Counted from the stretch's first letter, positions 28,395 to 38,070 are shown. The stretch: DNA of 64,000 nt from Flagellimonas amoyensis (GCF_003058265.1 NZ_QBUK01000002.1:62001-126000); one strand, 5' to 3'. Made by a program: numbers and translations. Notes: generated from the letters alone by a model not told the origin.

Positions 28395-28879
28395 TACAAC
28401 TTTTTAAGCATCCAAACGGGGCAGGAAAAATGCCCTGTGTTCCCCAATGGCGCATCAATATATTCAAAACCACTTTTCTTATAGAGTTTTTGGGCCGCCG
28501 CCATATAGGGCATGGTTTCCAGATAACATTCATCAAACCCAAAATCCTTGGCCTTTTGCAAACATATCAGCATCATTTCCGAGCCGATGCCCTTGCCCCT
28601 GGCCTCTTCCAAAAAGTACATCTTTTGCAGCTCGCAAACGTTGCCCGTATAGTTCTGCAATGGGGCGATGCCGGCACAGCCGATGACCTTTCCATCGTGC
28701 TCCACCACAAAATAGGTTGCCTTGGGCACGTCATATTCGGCATACATATCGTCCAGAGCTTTGTCCGCATAGGCGGTGCCCACTTTTGGGACACCCATGT
28801 CCTCCAAGACCTTGCGGATCACCTTGGCCACTTGTTCGTTATCTTCGGGCTGAATTTCCCGAATTTTCGCATTTCCCAT
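28394..28879 (-). CDS. GNAT family N-acetyltransferase
   Basis: A 161-residue acetyltransferase. The acetyl-CoA motif is LEEARGKGIGSEMMLICLQKAKDFG, preceded by ELQKMYF and followed by CYLETMPYMAAAQKLYKKSGFEY, which is usual for GNAT proteins acting on small molecules or amino groups. The substrate is not deducible. It is the first gene of the minus-strand GNAT-prmC-ligA-small protein operon and is divergent from ribD with only 29 bp between them. Confidence 0.88.
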
Positions 28880-28896
28880 AATGCCGTTTAATATGC

Positions 28897-28904
28897 TATT
28901 TTTG
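28897..28904 (+). promoter_or_regulatory. -7 box of ribD (TATTTTTG)
   Basis: Exact TAnnTTTG ending 4 nt before the GTG start of ribD at 28909. No clear -33 TTG. If functional, ribD is transcribed leaderless from a GTG codon. Confidence 0.45.
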
Positions 28905-28908
28905 CTGG

Positions 28909-29958
28909 GTGAATATACACCAAAAATATATCCTCCGTTGCATGGAACTGGGCAAAAAGGGACTGGGAACCACAGCCCCCAACCCCATGGTGGGATGCGT
29001 GATCGTGCATGATGGAAAAATTATCGGGGAAGGCTTTACCAGTCCTTATGGTGGTCCACATGCAGAGGTAAATGCCATCAACTCCGTCAAGGACAAAAGT
29101 GTACTTTCGCGAGCTTCGCTCTATGTGACCCTCGAACCTTGTTCGCATTATGGAAAAACACCTCCTTGTGCCGATTTGATTGTAAAACACAACATTCCAG
29201 AAGTATTCATCGGGTTGAAGGACCCCCATGAAAAGGTGGCCGGCAAGGGCATCCAAAAACTGGAAGAATCAGGTTGCAAAGTGACCGTCGGTATCTTGGA
29301 AAAGGAATGTAGGGAGCATCACAAACGATTTCTGACGTATCAGGAAAAGAAAAGACCCTATATCATCCTCAAATGGGCCGAGACCCAAGATGGTTTTATG
29401 GCCCCCGACAACACCAAAAGGGAGGACAAACCTGAACCCTATTGGATCACAAACCCCTATTCCAGACAGTTGGTGCACCAATGGCGGAGTGAGGAACAGG
29501 CCATTTTGGTCGGGACCAACACTGTGCTGGAAGACAATCCGAAATTGAACACCCGAGATTGGGTGGGCAAAAACCCGATCCGAATCGTTTTGGACAAGAA
29601 CCTGAGGATAGGCCCTGAATTCCATGTGCTGGACGGGTCGGTGAAGACCATAGTACTTACCCAGCAAATGGACGCTACAAAATATATTGATGGTGTTGCC
29701 TACGAAGTCTTGGATTTCAACAAGCCTTTGGCCCAGCAGATGTGCGATGCACTCCACAAACATTCCATCAACAGTGTCATTGTGGAGGGGGGCTCAAAAA
29801 CCCTTCAAACTTTTATCGATGATGGACTTTGGGACGAAGCCCGAATATTTACGGGGACCGTTCGTTTTGGCAATGGGATTGCCGCTCCAAAATTAAAAGC
29901 AGCCCTTCAACACAGAGAAACGATATTGTCCGATATTTTATCCATTTATACTCAATGA
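28909..29958 (+). CDS. ribD: Bifunctional riboflavin biosynthesis deaminase/reductase RibD
   Basis: A 349-residue two-domain enzyme of riboflavin synthesis. The deaminase domain (1-145) has HAEVNAI (zinc His51 and Glu53) and PCSHYGKTPPCADLI (Cys78, Cys87), with the family start TTAPNPMVGCVIV. The reductase domain (about 150-345) has PYIILKWAETQDG, AILVGTNTVLEDNP and NSVIVEGGSKTLQTFI. The GTG start gives VNIHQKYILRCMELGKKGLG, which aligns with the family. It overlaps the HAD gene by 4 bp (ATGA). Confidence 0.94.
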   Translation: MNIHQKYILRCMELGKKGLGTTAPNPMVGCVIVHDGKIIGEGFTSPYGGPHAEVNAINSVKDKSVLSRASLYVTLEPCSHYGKTPPCADLIVKHNIPEVFIGLKDPHEKVAGKGIQKLEESGCKVTVGILEKECREHHKRFLTYQEKKRPYIILKWAETQDGFMAPDNTKREDKPEPYWITNPYSRQLVHQWRSEEQAILVGTNTVLEDNPKLNTRDWVGKNPIRIVLDKNLRIGPEFHVLDGSVKTIVLTQQMDATKYIDGVAYEVLDFNKPLAQQMCDALHKHSINSVIVEGGSKTLQTFIDDGLWDEARIFTGTVRFGNGIAAPKLKAALQHRETILSDILSIYTQ

Positions 29959-30557
29959 TCAAAAACATCATCTTCGATTTTGGCGATGTACTCATCAACC
30001 TGGATAAACCCGCCACGGCAATGGCCATGATGAAGTATGGGTTTCAAGGCATCACTCCCGCCTTGGACGCCCTGTTCAAGGACTATGAAAAAGGAATGGT
30101 GGATTCCCCCAGCTTTCTCGGCGAAGTGTCCGGGCTTTTCCCCAATGCGGACATGGCGTACCTGACCCATGCCTGGAATGCCATTTTATTGGATTTTCCG
30201 GAGCATCGCTTGGAGTTTCTGGAAAATCTTGCACAAGAAAAGGAATATCGCCTGTTCCTATTGAGCAACACCAACCACTTGCATATGGAATGCGTGAGGG
30301 AACAAATGGGAATGGAGCGGTTCAACAGGTTCAAAAATGCATTTGAGGTGTTTTATCTGTCCTACGAAATGGGCATGCGAAAACCCGATGCCGAAATCTT
30401 TGAATTTGTGCTGGAAGAAAACCATTTGGTCGCCGCGGAGACCCTTTTTGTGGACGATGTGAAGGAAAATACGGATGCCGCTGCGCTTTTGGGCATTCAT
30501 GTATGGAACCTGCAAGTGGGCCAAGAGGAAATTACCCAACTAAAATCGCACCTATAA
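29955..30557 (+). CDS. HAD family phosphatase (subfamily IA)
   Basis: A 200-residue haloacid-dehalogenase-like hydrolase. The first motif is IIFDFGDVLINLD with the nucleophile Asp; motif II is RLFLLSNTNHLHM (Ser/Thr and Asn), motif III Lys is in MGMRKPDAEIFEFVL and motif IV is TLFVDDVKENTDAA. Many enzymes of this group dephosphorylate sugar phosphates or FMN. A RibD neighbour makes a riboflavin-pathway phosphatase conceivable, but this is only inference. Translationally coupled to ribD and to the next gene. Confidence 0.88.
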   Translation: MIKNIIFDFGDVLINLDKPATAMAMMKYGFQGITPALDALFKDYEKGMVDSPSFLGEVSGLFPNADMAYLTHAWNAILLDFPEHRLEFLENLAQEKEYRLFLLSNTNHLHMECVREQMGMERFNRFKNAFEVFYLSYEMGMRKPDAEIFEFVLEENHLVAAETLFVDDVKENTDAAALLGIHVWNLQVGQEEITQLKSHL

Positions 30558-31421
30558 ATGATAGACCTGGCCCTTAGTGTTCTCAGCTCCACCCTGATTT
30601 TTGTCGCCTTCAAGCTGTTCGATGTCTATAAAGTGCAGACCCTCTATGCCATCATCACCAATTATGTGGTGGCATGCTTGGTGGGCCTGTTCTTGTACGA
30701 AGGAAATGTGGACGTTACGGAATTGACCACTACTTCGTGGTATTGGGGACCCATCGCGCTTGGCGTATTGTTTATCACCATCTTCAACTTGATGGCAAAG
30801 TCCACACAGGTTTCCGGGGTAACGGTGACCTCGGTGGCCACAAAAATGTCATTGGTAATTCCCGTTGTCGTCGGAGTGCTTATATATAAGGAAGAACTGT
30901 CCCTGCTCCAAATTGTTGGAATCGTGCTCGCCCTGTTGGCTGTTTACCTATCTTCCCAAAAGGAGAAGGGCATTACCATCAACCAAAAGGACCTCTTGCT
31001 GCCGCTATTGGTGTTTTTGGGTTCGGGTATTATTGACACCAGCATCAAATATTTTGAGGAAAAACACTTGACCGACCAAGAGATTCCCATTTTTTCTTCC
31101 ATGGTGTTCGGCTGTGCCGCCCTGACCGGATTGGTTTTCATCGGCATCAAATCCTTCAAGACGCCATTGAAGGTCAATTTTAGGAATATCCTTGGTGGGA
31201 TTGCACTTGGGGTACCCAATTACTTTTCCATTTTCTTTTTGATACGGGCCCTTCGCTCGGACATGCTCAATAGTGCCGCGGTCTTCACACTGAACAATGT
31301 GGCCATCGTTATGCTTTCCACCATTCTCGGCATCCTGCTGTTCAAGGAGCGATTGAGACCCAAAAACTGGGGCGGTGTTGCCTTGGCAGTCCTGAGCATC
31401 ATATTGGTAGCTTTGTTCTGA
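30558..31421 (+). CDS. EamA/DMT family transporter
   Basis: A 287-residue integral membrane protein with about ten hydrophobic segments arranged as two EamA repeats (1-140 and 150-287). Examples are ALGVLFITIFNLMAKSTQVSG, VTVTSVATKMSLVIPVVVGVLIYKEELS and LNNVAIVMLSTILGILLFKERLRPKNWGGVALAVLSI. DMT transporters export metabolites such as amino acids, but the substrate is unknown. It starts right after the HAD stop, and its stop shares one base with the start of the YigZ gene. Confidence 0.88.
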   Translation: MIDLALSVLSSTLIFVAFKLFDVYKVQTLYAIITNYVVACLVGLFLYEGNVDVTELTTTSWYWGPIALGVLFITIFNLMAKSTQVSGVTVTSVATKMSLVIPVVVGVLIYKEELSLLQIVGIVLALLAVYLSSQKEKGITINQKDLLLPLLVFLGSGIIDTSIKYFEEKHLTDQEIPIFSSMVFGCAALTGLVFIGIKSFKTPLKVNFRNILGGIALGVPNYFSIFFLIRALRSDMLNSAAVFTLNNVAIVMLSTILGILLFKERLRPKNWGGVALAVLSIILVALF

Positions 31422-32029
31422 TGGAAAAAGATGATGTCTACAAAACCATTGGAGCGCCCTCCCCTGAAATTTTATATAAGGATAAGAAGAGTAAGTTCTT
31501 TGCCTCGGCATTCCCCATTACTTCCGAAGATGAGGTAAAGCCGATTGTGGAAGAACTCCGCAAAAAATACCACACGGCCAACCATGTCTGCTATGCATGG
31601 CAATTGGGCGAGAAAGAACGTTCCTACCGCGCCAATGATGACGGAGAACCCAACAATTCGGCAGGCATGCCCATTTATGGGCAGATACAGTCCTTTGATG
31701 TGACCAACGTGCTGATTACGGTGACCCGGATATTCGGGGGCACGAAATTGGGGGTCGGCGGATTGATACAAGCCTACCGAACCGCGGCGCAAATGGCCCT
31801 GGAGAGTGCGGAAATTGTGGAACGGGTCATACAGGACCGGCTCCAGCTCCGTTTTGGCTACCCGGAAATGGACAAGGTGATGCGGGCCATCAAGCAAAAG
31901 AACCTCGCCATGGTTTCCCAAAAAATGGATATGGATTGTGAATTGATCCTCTCGGTCCGGTCAAGTGAAACGGAACAGGTGTTCCAACTTTTCGATGAAA
32001 TGCAAGGGGTGGATGTGTCCATTATTTAA
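31421..32029 (+). CDS. YigZ/IMPACT (UPF0029) family protein
   Basis: A 202-residue protein with the N-terminal YigZ/Impact domain: KDKKSKFFASAFPITSEDE, NHVCYAWQLG and RANDDGEPNNSAGMPIYG (the DDGEP-GTAG-like signature), then TRIFGGTKLGVGGLIQAYRTAA. A C-terminal ferredoxin-like domain follows. The molecular role in bacteria is not settled. It is last in the ribD-HAD-EamA-YigZ operon; a repeat island rather than a hairpin terminator follows. Confidence 0.9.
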   Translation: MEKDDVYKTIGAPSPEILYKDKKSKFFASAFPITSEDEVKPIVEELRKKYHTANHVCYAWQLGEKERSYRANDDGEPNNSAGMPIYGQIQSFDVTNVLITVTRIFGGTKLGVGGLIQAYRTAAQMALESAEIVERVIQDRLQLRFGYPEMDKVMRAIKQKNLAMVSQKMDMDCELILSVRSSETEQVFQLFDEMQGVDVSII

Positions 32030-32422
<393 letters not shown>

Positions 32423-32821
32423 TCAATCCTCCAGTTTTTCCAGAATATAATCGGGGCATTTGATGGGCCTGCCCGTGTTTTTGTCTATAAAGGCCAAAAC
32501 GGTATGGCCCGTGGCCAACAGGTCCCCCACTTCATTGGTGACCTTGTACTCAAACTCTATTTTGACGAGCGGTCTGCTCTTCAGGCTGGTTTCCACAGTG
32601 AGCAGGTCGTCGTATAGCGCAGATTTTTTATAATCGATATGCAAGGATATTACGGGGAGCATCACCCCGTTGTCTTCCATACTTTTATAGGTGATGCCCA
32701 AGGCCCTGAGCCACTCCACTCTTCCCATCTCCAAGTATTGCGCATAATTACCATGGTAGACCACTCCCATTTGGTCAGTTTCTGCATAGCGGACACGAAA
32801 AGAATGTGAATTTAACTGCAT
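32423..32821 (-). CDS. Acyl-CoA thioesterase (hot-dog fold, YbgC-type)
   Basis: A 132-residue 4-hydroxybenzoyl-CoA-thioesterase-like protein. The family motif with the catalytic Asp/Tyr region is at the start (RVRYAETDQMGVVYHGNYAQYLEMGRVEWLR), followed by TVETSLKSRPLVKIEFEYKV and TGHTVLAFID. It hydrolyses an acyl-CoA whose chain is not identifiable; YbgC relatives work with the Tol-Pal system, but no tol genes are here. It is divergent from dnaA. Confidence 0.9.
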   Translation of the reverse strand: MQLNSHSFRVRYAETDQMGVVYHGNYAQYLEMGRVEWLRALGITYKSMEDNGVMLPVISLHIDYKKSALYDDLLTVETSLKSRPLVKIEFEYKVTNEVGDLLATGHTVLAFIDKNTGRPIKCPDYILEKLED

Positions 32822-32905
32822 AGTTTAACTTAAAAAGTATATATTTAAAGTCTTGGTTAAATTGCAAGCAACATGCGAAAAAAAAATAGAACATTCAATG
32901 ACAAA

Positions 32906-32940
32906 TTGATTTTTTTTTTAAAAGAATTGTTCACATATTT
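32906..32940 (+). promoter_or_regulatory. Possible dnaA promoter
   Basis: TTG (32906-32908), 24 bp, then CATATTTG (32933-32940) differs from TAnnTTTG in one base. It would give a leader of roughly 75-80 nt. The 203-bp divergent gap is very AT-rich. I see no array of DnaA boxes in it. Confidence 0.3.
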
Positions 32941-33024
32941 GTCGCATCCAAAGGCGTCTAAGATACCCATAGATGCTGCATCAAAAGTGTTATAGCTAAC
33001 CAACAAAAACAAGGAAAAACTTCT

Positions 33025-34449
33025 ATGAGTGTCACTGCTAATTCCGTATGGAACAACTGTTTGGCTTTTATCCAGGATAACATCCAACCGCAGGCATTCA
33101 AGACTTGGTTCGAGCCCATCAAGCCTATCAAATTAACAGACAAGGCACTCAGCATTCAAGTTCCCAGCAAGTTTTTTTACGAGTGGTTGGAGGAGCATTA
33201 TGTGAAGCTTTTGAAGGTGGCCCTCACCCGCGAACTGGGAAGCAGTGCCAAGCTCATTTACATCATAAAAATGGAGAACAAGTACGGAAACAAGGAACCA
33301 TTCACGGAGCAGATTCCGAGTTCCAATCGTACCGCTGTCGCGCCCCAAGAATTGGACGTGCCGATCACCTCCAAAAGTCCCGAACTCAAGAACCCGTTTG
33401 TCATACCCGGCATCCGGAATATCAAGATAGAGTCCCAACTCAATCCCAACTACAATTTCGACAACTTTCTGGAAGGGGATTCCAACCGTTTGGCACGATC
33501 GGCAGGTATGGCCGTGGCCAACAAACCGGGAGGCACTTCCTTCAACCCATTGCTTGTCTTTGGAGGGGTCGGATTGGGAAAGACGCACTTGGCCCATGCC
33601 ATTGGTGTGGAGATCAAGGACAAATACCCAGAAAAGACGGTGCTCTACATCTCTGCGGAGAAGTTCACCCAACAATATATTGAATCTGTAAAAAAGAACA
33701 CCCGGAACGATTTCATCCATTTTTACCAATTGATCGATGTACTCATTATTGATGACGTACAGTTCCTCTCCGGTAAATCTGGAACCCAGGACGTGTTCTT
33801 CCACATATTCAACCACTTGCACCAAAACGGCAAGCAAGTGATCCTGACCTCGGACAAGGCTCCCGTGGACATGCAGGACATTGAGCAGCGATTGCTTTCC
33901 CGTTTCAAATGGGGATTGTCCGCCGAGCTCCAAAGTCCGGATTATGAAACTAGGGTTTCCATCCTAAAGAACAAATTGTACAGGGACGGTGTGGAGATGC
34001 CGGATGACATCATAGACCATGTGGCCCGAAACATCAAGACCAATATCCGCGAACTGGAAGGCGCCATCATTTCCTTGATTGCCCAATCTTCCTTCAATAA
34101 ACGAGAGGTTACCTTGGAACTGGCCCAACAAGTGGTGGAAAAGTTTGTCAAGAACACGAAGCGCGAGGTTTCCATTGATTATATCCAAAAAGTGGTCTCC
34201 GATTACTTCGAAATGGATGTGGCCACCCTTCAGTCCAAGACCCGGAAACGACATATTGTACAGGCCCGACAATTGGCCATGTTCTTTGCAAAGAAATTCA
34301 CGAAGGCCTCCTTGGCCAGCATTGGCTCCCAAATTGGGAAAAGGGACCACGCCACAGTGCTCCATGCCTGTAAAACTGTGGACAATCTGGCCGAAACCGA
34401 CAAACAGTTCCGAAAGTACATCGACGACCTGAACAAAAAGTTCAGCTAG
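33025..34449 (+). CDS. dnaA: Chromosomal replication initiator protein DnaA
   Basis: A 474-residue AAA+ initiator that opens oriC. Domain I (1-85) has VWNNCLAFIQDNIQPQAFKTWFEPI. Domain III carries Walker A GGVGLGKT (180-187), Walker B LIIDDVQFL and the arginine-finger region LLSRFKWGL. Domain IV has the DNA-binding signature SIGSQIGKRDHATVLHACKTV. Length is typical. It is followed 18 bp later by a phosphatase gene on the same strand. Confidence 0.98.
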   Translation: MSVTANSVWNNCLAFIQDNIQPQAFKTWFEPIKPIKLTDKALSIQVPSKFFYEWLEEHYVKLLKVALTRELGSSAKLIYIIKMENKYGNKEPFTEQIPSSNRTAVAPQELDVPITSKSPELKNPFVIPGIRNIKIESQLNPNYNFDNFLEGDSNRLARSAGMAVANKPGGTSFNPLLVFGGVGLGKTHLAHAIGVEIKDKYPEKTVLYISAEKFTQQYIESVKKNTRNDFIHFYQLIDVLIIDDVQFLSGKSGTQDVFFHIFNHLHQNGKQVILTSDKAPVDMQDIEQRLLSRFKWGLSAELQSPDYETRVSILKNKLYRDGVEMPDDIIDHVARNIKTNIRELEGAIISLIAQSSFNKREVTLELAQQVVEKFVKNTKREVSIDYIQKVVSDYFEMDVATLQSKTRKRHIVQARQLAMFFAKKFTKASLASIGSQIGKRDHATVLHACKTVDNLAETDKQFRKYIDDLNKKFS

Positions 34450-34467
34450 GAACCAATTCCCTTTTTT

Positions 34468-34920
34468 ATGAAAACCAAAGTCTTGATGGTCTGCTTGGGC
34501 AACATTTGCAGATCACCCTTGGCCGAAGGTATATTGGCATCCAAAGTGGACCCTGATCATGTCTTTGTGGATTCTGCCGGAACCGGGGGATACCACATAG
34601 GAAACCCACCTGACCGAAGATCCGTTGCCGTGGCCCGGGAACATGGATTGGACATTAGCCACCAAAGGTGCCGACAATTTTCCAAAGCGGATTTTGAAAC
34701 GTTTGACCTGATCTACGTGATGGACCGAAGCAATTTTTCCAATGTGGCCAATTTGGCCTCCACAGCCGAAGAGACCCAAAAGGTAAAACTGTTGTTGGAA
34801 GAAGTCGCGTTGGGCATTTCCGAAGTTCCAGACCCCTATTACGGTGGGGCCGATGGTTTTGAGGATGTGTACCAAATGATCGATAGGGCTTGCGAGGCTA
34901 TTGCCAAAAAGCTAAATTGA
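34468..34920 (+). CDS. Low-molecular-weight protein-tyrosine phosphatase
   Basis: A 150-residue phosphatase. The P-loop C-x5-R-S is at the N-terminus (VCLGNICRSPLAEG, catalytic Cys9 and Arg15), and the general acid Asp is in VPDPYYGG. DSAGTGGYHIGNPPD and the C-terminal helix complete the fold. The target is unknown; many family members act on tyrosine kinases of polysaccharide export, which are not seen here. It follows dnaA and precedes a methyltransferase by 4 bp. Confidence 0.93.
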   Translation: MKTKVLMVCLGNICRSPLAEGILASKVDPDHVFVDSAGTGGYHIGNPPDRRSVAVAREHGLDISHQRCRQFSKADFETFDLIYVMDRSNFSNVANLASTAEETQKVKLLLEEVALGISEVPDPYYGGADGFEDVYQMIDRACEAIAKKLN

Positions 34921-34924
34921 ACCC

Positions 34925-35653
34925 ATGGAAGAGAACAAACCTGGTCTGGTCGTGGGCAAAGTCTACTTGATTCCCACAACACTCGGAGACAACGCTCCTT
35001 TGGAAGTGATGCCCATTTCCATTAAGGGCACCATTGAACGCATTGACCATTACATTGTGGAAAACGAGAAAACGGCGCGACGTTTCATCAAAAGGGTGAG
35101 CCCAGGCAAACCACAGCCCAATCTCTTGATCCAGACCTTGAACAAATACACCAACCCGGAAGAAATCCCATCCTACTTGGACCCCTGCATACATGGCCAT
35201 GATATTGGCCTGTTGTCTGAAGCCGGCTGCCCGGGCATAGCCGACCCCGGTGCCGATGTGGTCCGGGTAGCCCATCAAAAAAGGATACAGGTGGTTCCGT
35301 TGGTGGGCCCATCTTCCATTTTGATGGCCATGATGTCCAGCGGCATGAACGGACAAAATTTTGCCTTCAACGGGTATTTGCCCATAGACAATGCCGAACG
35401 CAAGACCATGGTAAAAAACTTGGAAAAGCTGTCCCGTGAAAAAGGGCAGTCACAGATTTTCATGGAGACCCCTTATCGGAACAACAAACTATTGAAGGAG
35501 CTCCTACGGATCCTCCAAAAAACCACCCGTCTTTGCATTGCAAGTGACATTACGCTGCCCACGGAGTTCATCCAGACGAAAAGCGTGCACGAGTGGAGCG
35601 AAATAGAACTGGACTTGGACAAAAGACCCACCATCTATATCATTCAGGCATAA
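34925..35653 (+). CDS. SAM-dependent methyltransferase of the tetrapyrrole-methylase/RsmI type
   Basis: A 242-residue class III methyltransferase. GKVYLIPTTLGD stands in place of the usual P-TPIGN start. LLSEAGCPGIADPGADVVRVAH is the RsmI-like signature, followed by VPLVGPSSILMAMMSSGMNGQNFAFNGYLP. RsmI methylates the ribose of C1402 in 16S rRNA. This protein is a shorter relative with an altered N-terminus, so I call it RsmI-like rather than RsmI. A bidirectional terminator follows the stop. Confidence 0.83.
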   Translation: MEENKPGLVVGKVYLIPTTLGDNAPLEVMPISIKGTIERIDHYIVENEKTARRFIKRVSPGKPQPNLLIQTLNKYTNPEEIPSYLDPCIHGHDIGLLSEAGCPGIADPGADVVRVAHQKRIQVVPLVGPSSILMAMMSSGMNGQNFAFNGYLPIDNAERKTMVKNLEKLSREKGQSQIFMETPYRNNKLLKELLRILQKTTRLCIASDITLPTEFIQTKSVHEWSEIELDLDKRPTIYIIQA

Positions 35654-35689
35654 AAAAACCCGGAACTGGTCCGGGTCTTATTCTTTTTT
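35652..35689. terminator. Bidirectional rho-independent terminator
   Basis: Stem ACCCGGA/TCCGGGT (35658-35664, 35670-35676) with an ACTGG loop. A7 lies upstream and a T-rich tail downstream, so it serves the RsmI-like gene on plus and the lysozyme-like gene on minus. Confidence 0.85.
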
Positions 35690-35698
35690 TGGTCGTTC

Positions 35699-36343
35699 TT
35701 AGACCTTGGCGTTTTTTTTCTGCTCAATGTTGGAAATGTCATATCCCGCAAACTTTTTCATGTAGTAGGAGATGCTGCTTCCATAAGCGTCCGTCACATC
35801 TTCTTGCCCATAGGACCGTAGGTACTTCTTGACGTTTCCTGCCCCGGCCAAATGCGCCGCGGCCAAAATCCCTGATTCGGTCACTTCCACCCCAGCTATT
35901 TTCTTTCCATTGAAACGCTTGATATCCTTGCGTAAAATCCATTTATTGCGTGCAATATTGGCCTCAAACGCCTTTTCTTGCAATATTGGGTCGTCCAAAA
36001 AGGCATCCATATCATAAATGCCCATAAGATTGAGGGTGCTGCCCCCAAACTGGTACTTGCCCAAGTAACCCAACGAATTTACTACATGATATCTGCCCTG
36101 GGACTCTTTGAAGGCAAGTGCCTCCTTGAAACCATTGTACGCCTTCCCAATAAAGGGGGGCACAACTCCTGTTTCACCCACGGACGAAATGGAATCCAGC
36201 GGTGCAAATTGCTCTAGACCGGTCGCTACCTTCAATGAATCAGGAACATGATAGTCCACTTTTTTCATTAGGGTATAGGAACCAAAACTTGTCAAAACTA
36301 CGATCATGGCAAGATGTAGAACGTAACCTATCCATCTTTTCAT
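35699..36343 (-). CDS. Secreted lysozyme-like/lytic-transglycosylase-like protein
   Basis: A 214-residue protein with an N-terminal membrane anchor or signal (GYVLHLAMIVVLTSFGSYTL). FKEALAFKESQGRYHVVNSLGYLGKYQFG has the catalytic-Glu-plus-Y-Q-F-G layout of lysozyme-like muramidases, and ESGILAAAHLAGAGNVKKYLRSYG matches the second half of that fold. Similar flavobacterial proteins are often labelled peptidoglycan-binding LysM proteins, but I see no LysM motif here. A Met three codons upstream (36352) is an alternative start. Confidence 0.75.
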   Translation of the reverse strand: MKRWIGYVLHLAMIVVLTSFGSYTLMKKVDYHVPDSLKVATGLEQFAPLDSISSVGETGVVPPFIGKAYNGFKEALAFKESQGRYHVVNSLGYLGKYQFGGSTLNLMGIYDMDAFLDDPILQEKAFEANIARNKWILRKDIKRFNGKKIAGVEVTESGILAAAHLAGAGNVKKYLRSYGQEDVTDAYGSSISYYMKKFAGYDISNIEQKKNAKV

Positions 36344-36399
36344 AATGTTCATATTTGTGATCTCGACACTATATACGTATCAAAAATCAATTTGGCCGG

Positions 36400-36407
36400 C
36401 AAATATA
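36400..36407 (-). promoter_or_regulatory. -7 box of the lysozyme-like gene (TATATTTG)
   Basis: Exact TAnnTTTG on the minus strand about 57 bp before the ATG, giving a leader of roughly 50 nt. No matching -33 TTG. Confidence 0.45.
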
Positions 36408-36503
36408 GGGGGAGTTCACTTAACGGGTTGAGTAAAGCTCCTAAGATTTTCTTAAATGAGGCTTAAAATCCGTTAAATGGCTGACAATTAACGTCAAACA
36501 ACA

Positions 36504-37547
36504 TTATCTGAGCACTTTTTGCTCATTCAACCATCGGGTGTACTGCACCTTATTTCGGTTGTGCTGCTCCAAGGTTTTGGCAAAAATGTGATATCCGAAG
36601 TTGGAAACGTCCGCCACAAAATAGAGATAATCGTGCTTTTCGGGGTTCAAAACGGCATCTATGGACGAGATGTCCGGCATGGTAATGGGCCCCGGAGGAA
36701 TACCCGCATATTTATAGGTATTGTAGGGTGAATCCATTTCCAAATCCCGATAGAGCACTCGCTTGATGATGGTATCGTAATTGCCCGTTTCCTTTTTGAT
36801 GGCGTAGATGACCGTAGGGTCGGCCTGCAACAGCATCCCTCGCTTCACTCTGTTCAGGTATACCCCGGCAACACGTGGCCGCTCATCGGCCTTTACGGTC
36901 TCTTTTTGTACAATGGCCGCCAAAGCACTGACCTGGTTGGGATCAAGTCCCAAGTTTTGGGCCTTTTTTTTGCGTTCTTCGGTCCAAAACCTATCGTATT
37001 CCGTCCACATCCGCTCCCGAAAAGCTTTCGCATTGGTGTTCCAAAAGAATTCATAGGTGTTGGGCAAATACATGCCAAGCTTGCTGTCCTCATCAAAATG
37101 GGACGCCTTCAAAAAAGCAGGGTCGTTGAATGCCTGCAGTAGTGAAAGACTGTCCGCTTCAATCTGTTCCGATATCCTGCCCGCCAATGCCTGCAAGGAC
37201 TCTTGATTATTGAACGAAACCCGTACAGGGATATTGGCACTACGAAGGGTGTTGATGATCTCGTTGTTGTTCATCCCCTTTTTCAGGGCATATTTTCCGG
37301 GTTTCACATTGGTGGTGTATCCCTTTCGGCGGGCAACGGCCTCAAAACTGGAAAGATCCTTCAACAAAGGCTCCAACGAGGTCTTTACATCGGTGAAAAT
37401 GGCATCGGAAGGTATATACACATAGGCTTCCTCATTGTTGAACTGGGTATTTGGACTAAAAATGGCGCTATAGATCTGATAAACTACAAATCCACAGATC
37501 AGTAGTCCCAAAATGGCTACTGCCCACAAGATTTTTTTAAGATACAT
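36504..37547 (-). CDS. mltG: Endolytic transglycosylase MltG
   Basis: A 347-residue inner-membrane enzyme that cuts nascent glycan strands. There is an N-terminal TM helix (5-28), a LysM-like region (AYVYIPSDAIFTDV... to about 110), then the YceG catalytic domain with Glu216 in AAIVQKETVKADERPRVAGVYLNR and the typical LLQADPTVIYAI and PYNTYKYAGIPPGPI. Its start overlaps the GNAT gene's stop by 11 bp. Confidence 0.94.
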   Translation of the reverse strand: MYLKKILWAVAILGLLICGFVVYQIYSAIFSPNTQFNNEEAYVYIPSDAIFTDVKTSLEPLLKDLSSFEAVARRKGYTTNVKPGKYALKKGMNNNEIINTLRSANIPVRVSFNNQESLQALAGRISEQIEADSLSLLQAFNDPAFLKASHFDEDSKLGMYLPNTYEFFWNTNAKAFRERMWTEYDRFWTEERKKKAQNLGLDPNQVSALAAIVQKETVKADERPRVAGVYLNRVKRGMLLQADPTVIYAIKKETGNYDTIIKRVLYRDLEMDSPYNTYKYAGIPPGPITMPDISSIDAVLNPEKHDYLYFVADVSNFGYHIFAKTLEQHNRNKVQYTRWLNEQKVLR

Positions 37548-38070
37548 CCGAATTTATCTTTTGAAACATGATTTCATTCTTGAACCCTGAACTGGTTCTC
37601 ATCCACTCCTTTTTTACGCCGATCGGCACAAAACCCATTTTCTCGAAAAGGTGGATACTGGCCTCGTTGTCCTCCAAAATATTGGCGTACAATTGATGGA
37701 GGTCCAAAGTGGAAAAGGCATAATCACACAACAGGGACAGCGCTTCGGCACCTAGACCCTTGTTGCGGTCACCGGGGTTGGTGATCACAATACCAATGCC
37801 CGCTCTTTGGTGCTTGGGGTCAAAATCGAACAGATCGATCAAACCGATGCATTCCCGGTCCGCCCTACAAATACAAAGACGAAGCTGTTTCACTTCGTAG
37901 ATGTCCCGATGGGCGTTCTCCAGATACAACTGTAGTACTTTTTTGGAATAGGGCTTCAACGTTCCACTGATTTCCCATATGGCCGTATCGTTCTCCAGTT
38001 CGTACAAAAAGTCCAGATCAGAGGGCTCCAACGCCCTGAGGTGGATTTGTTTCCCTTTTAAATTGAGCAT
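37537..38070 (-). CDS. RimJ/RimL-type GNAT acetyltransferase
   Basis: A 177-residue acetyltransferase of the Acetyltransf_3 group. It opens LKGKQIHLRALEPSDLDFLYELEND, has the acetyl-CoA loop ITNPGDRNKGLGAEALSLLCDYAF and ends LHQLYANILEDNEASIHLFEKMGFVPIG. The substrate (a protein N-terminus or a small amine) is unknown. It is sandwiched between dapF and mltG with overlaps of 13 and 11 bp, so the three are translationally coupled. Confidence 0.9.
   Translation of the reverse strand: MLNLKGKQIHLRALEPSDLDFLYELENDTAIWEISGTLKPYSKKVLQLYLENAHRDIYEVKQLRLCICRADRECIGLIDLFDFDPKHQRAGIGIVITNPGDRNKGLGAEALSLLCDYAFSTLDLHQLYANILEDNEASIHLFEKMGFVPIGVKKEWMRTSSGFKNEIMFQKINSDVS

Noticed and set aside
32822..33024. 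AT-rich divergent region before dnaA as replication origin
   Set aside because: Only one weak DnaA-box-like word (TTGTTCACA) was found and no cluster of TTATNCACA sites. In Bacteroidota dnaA is often not beside oriC.
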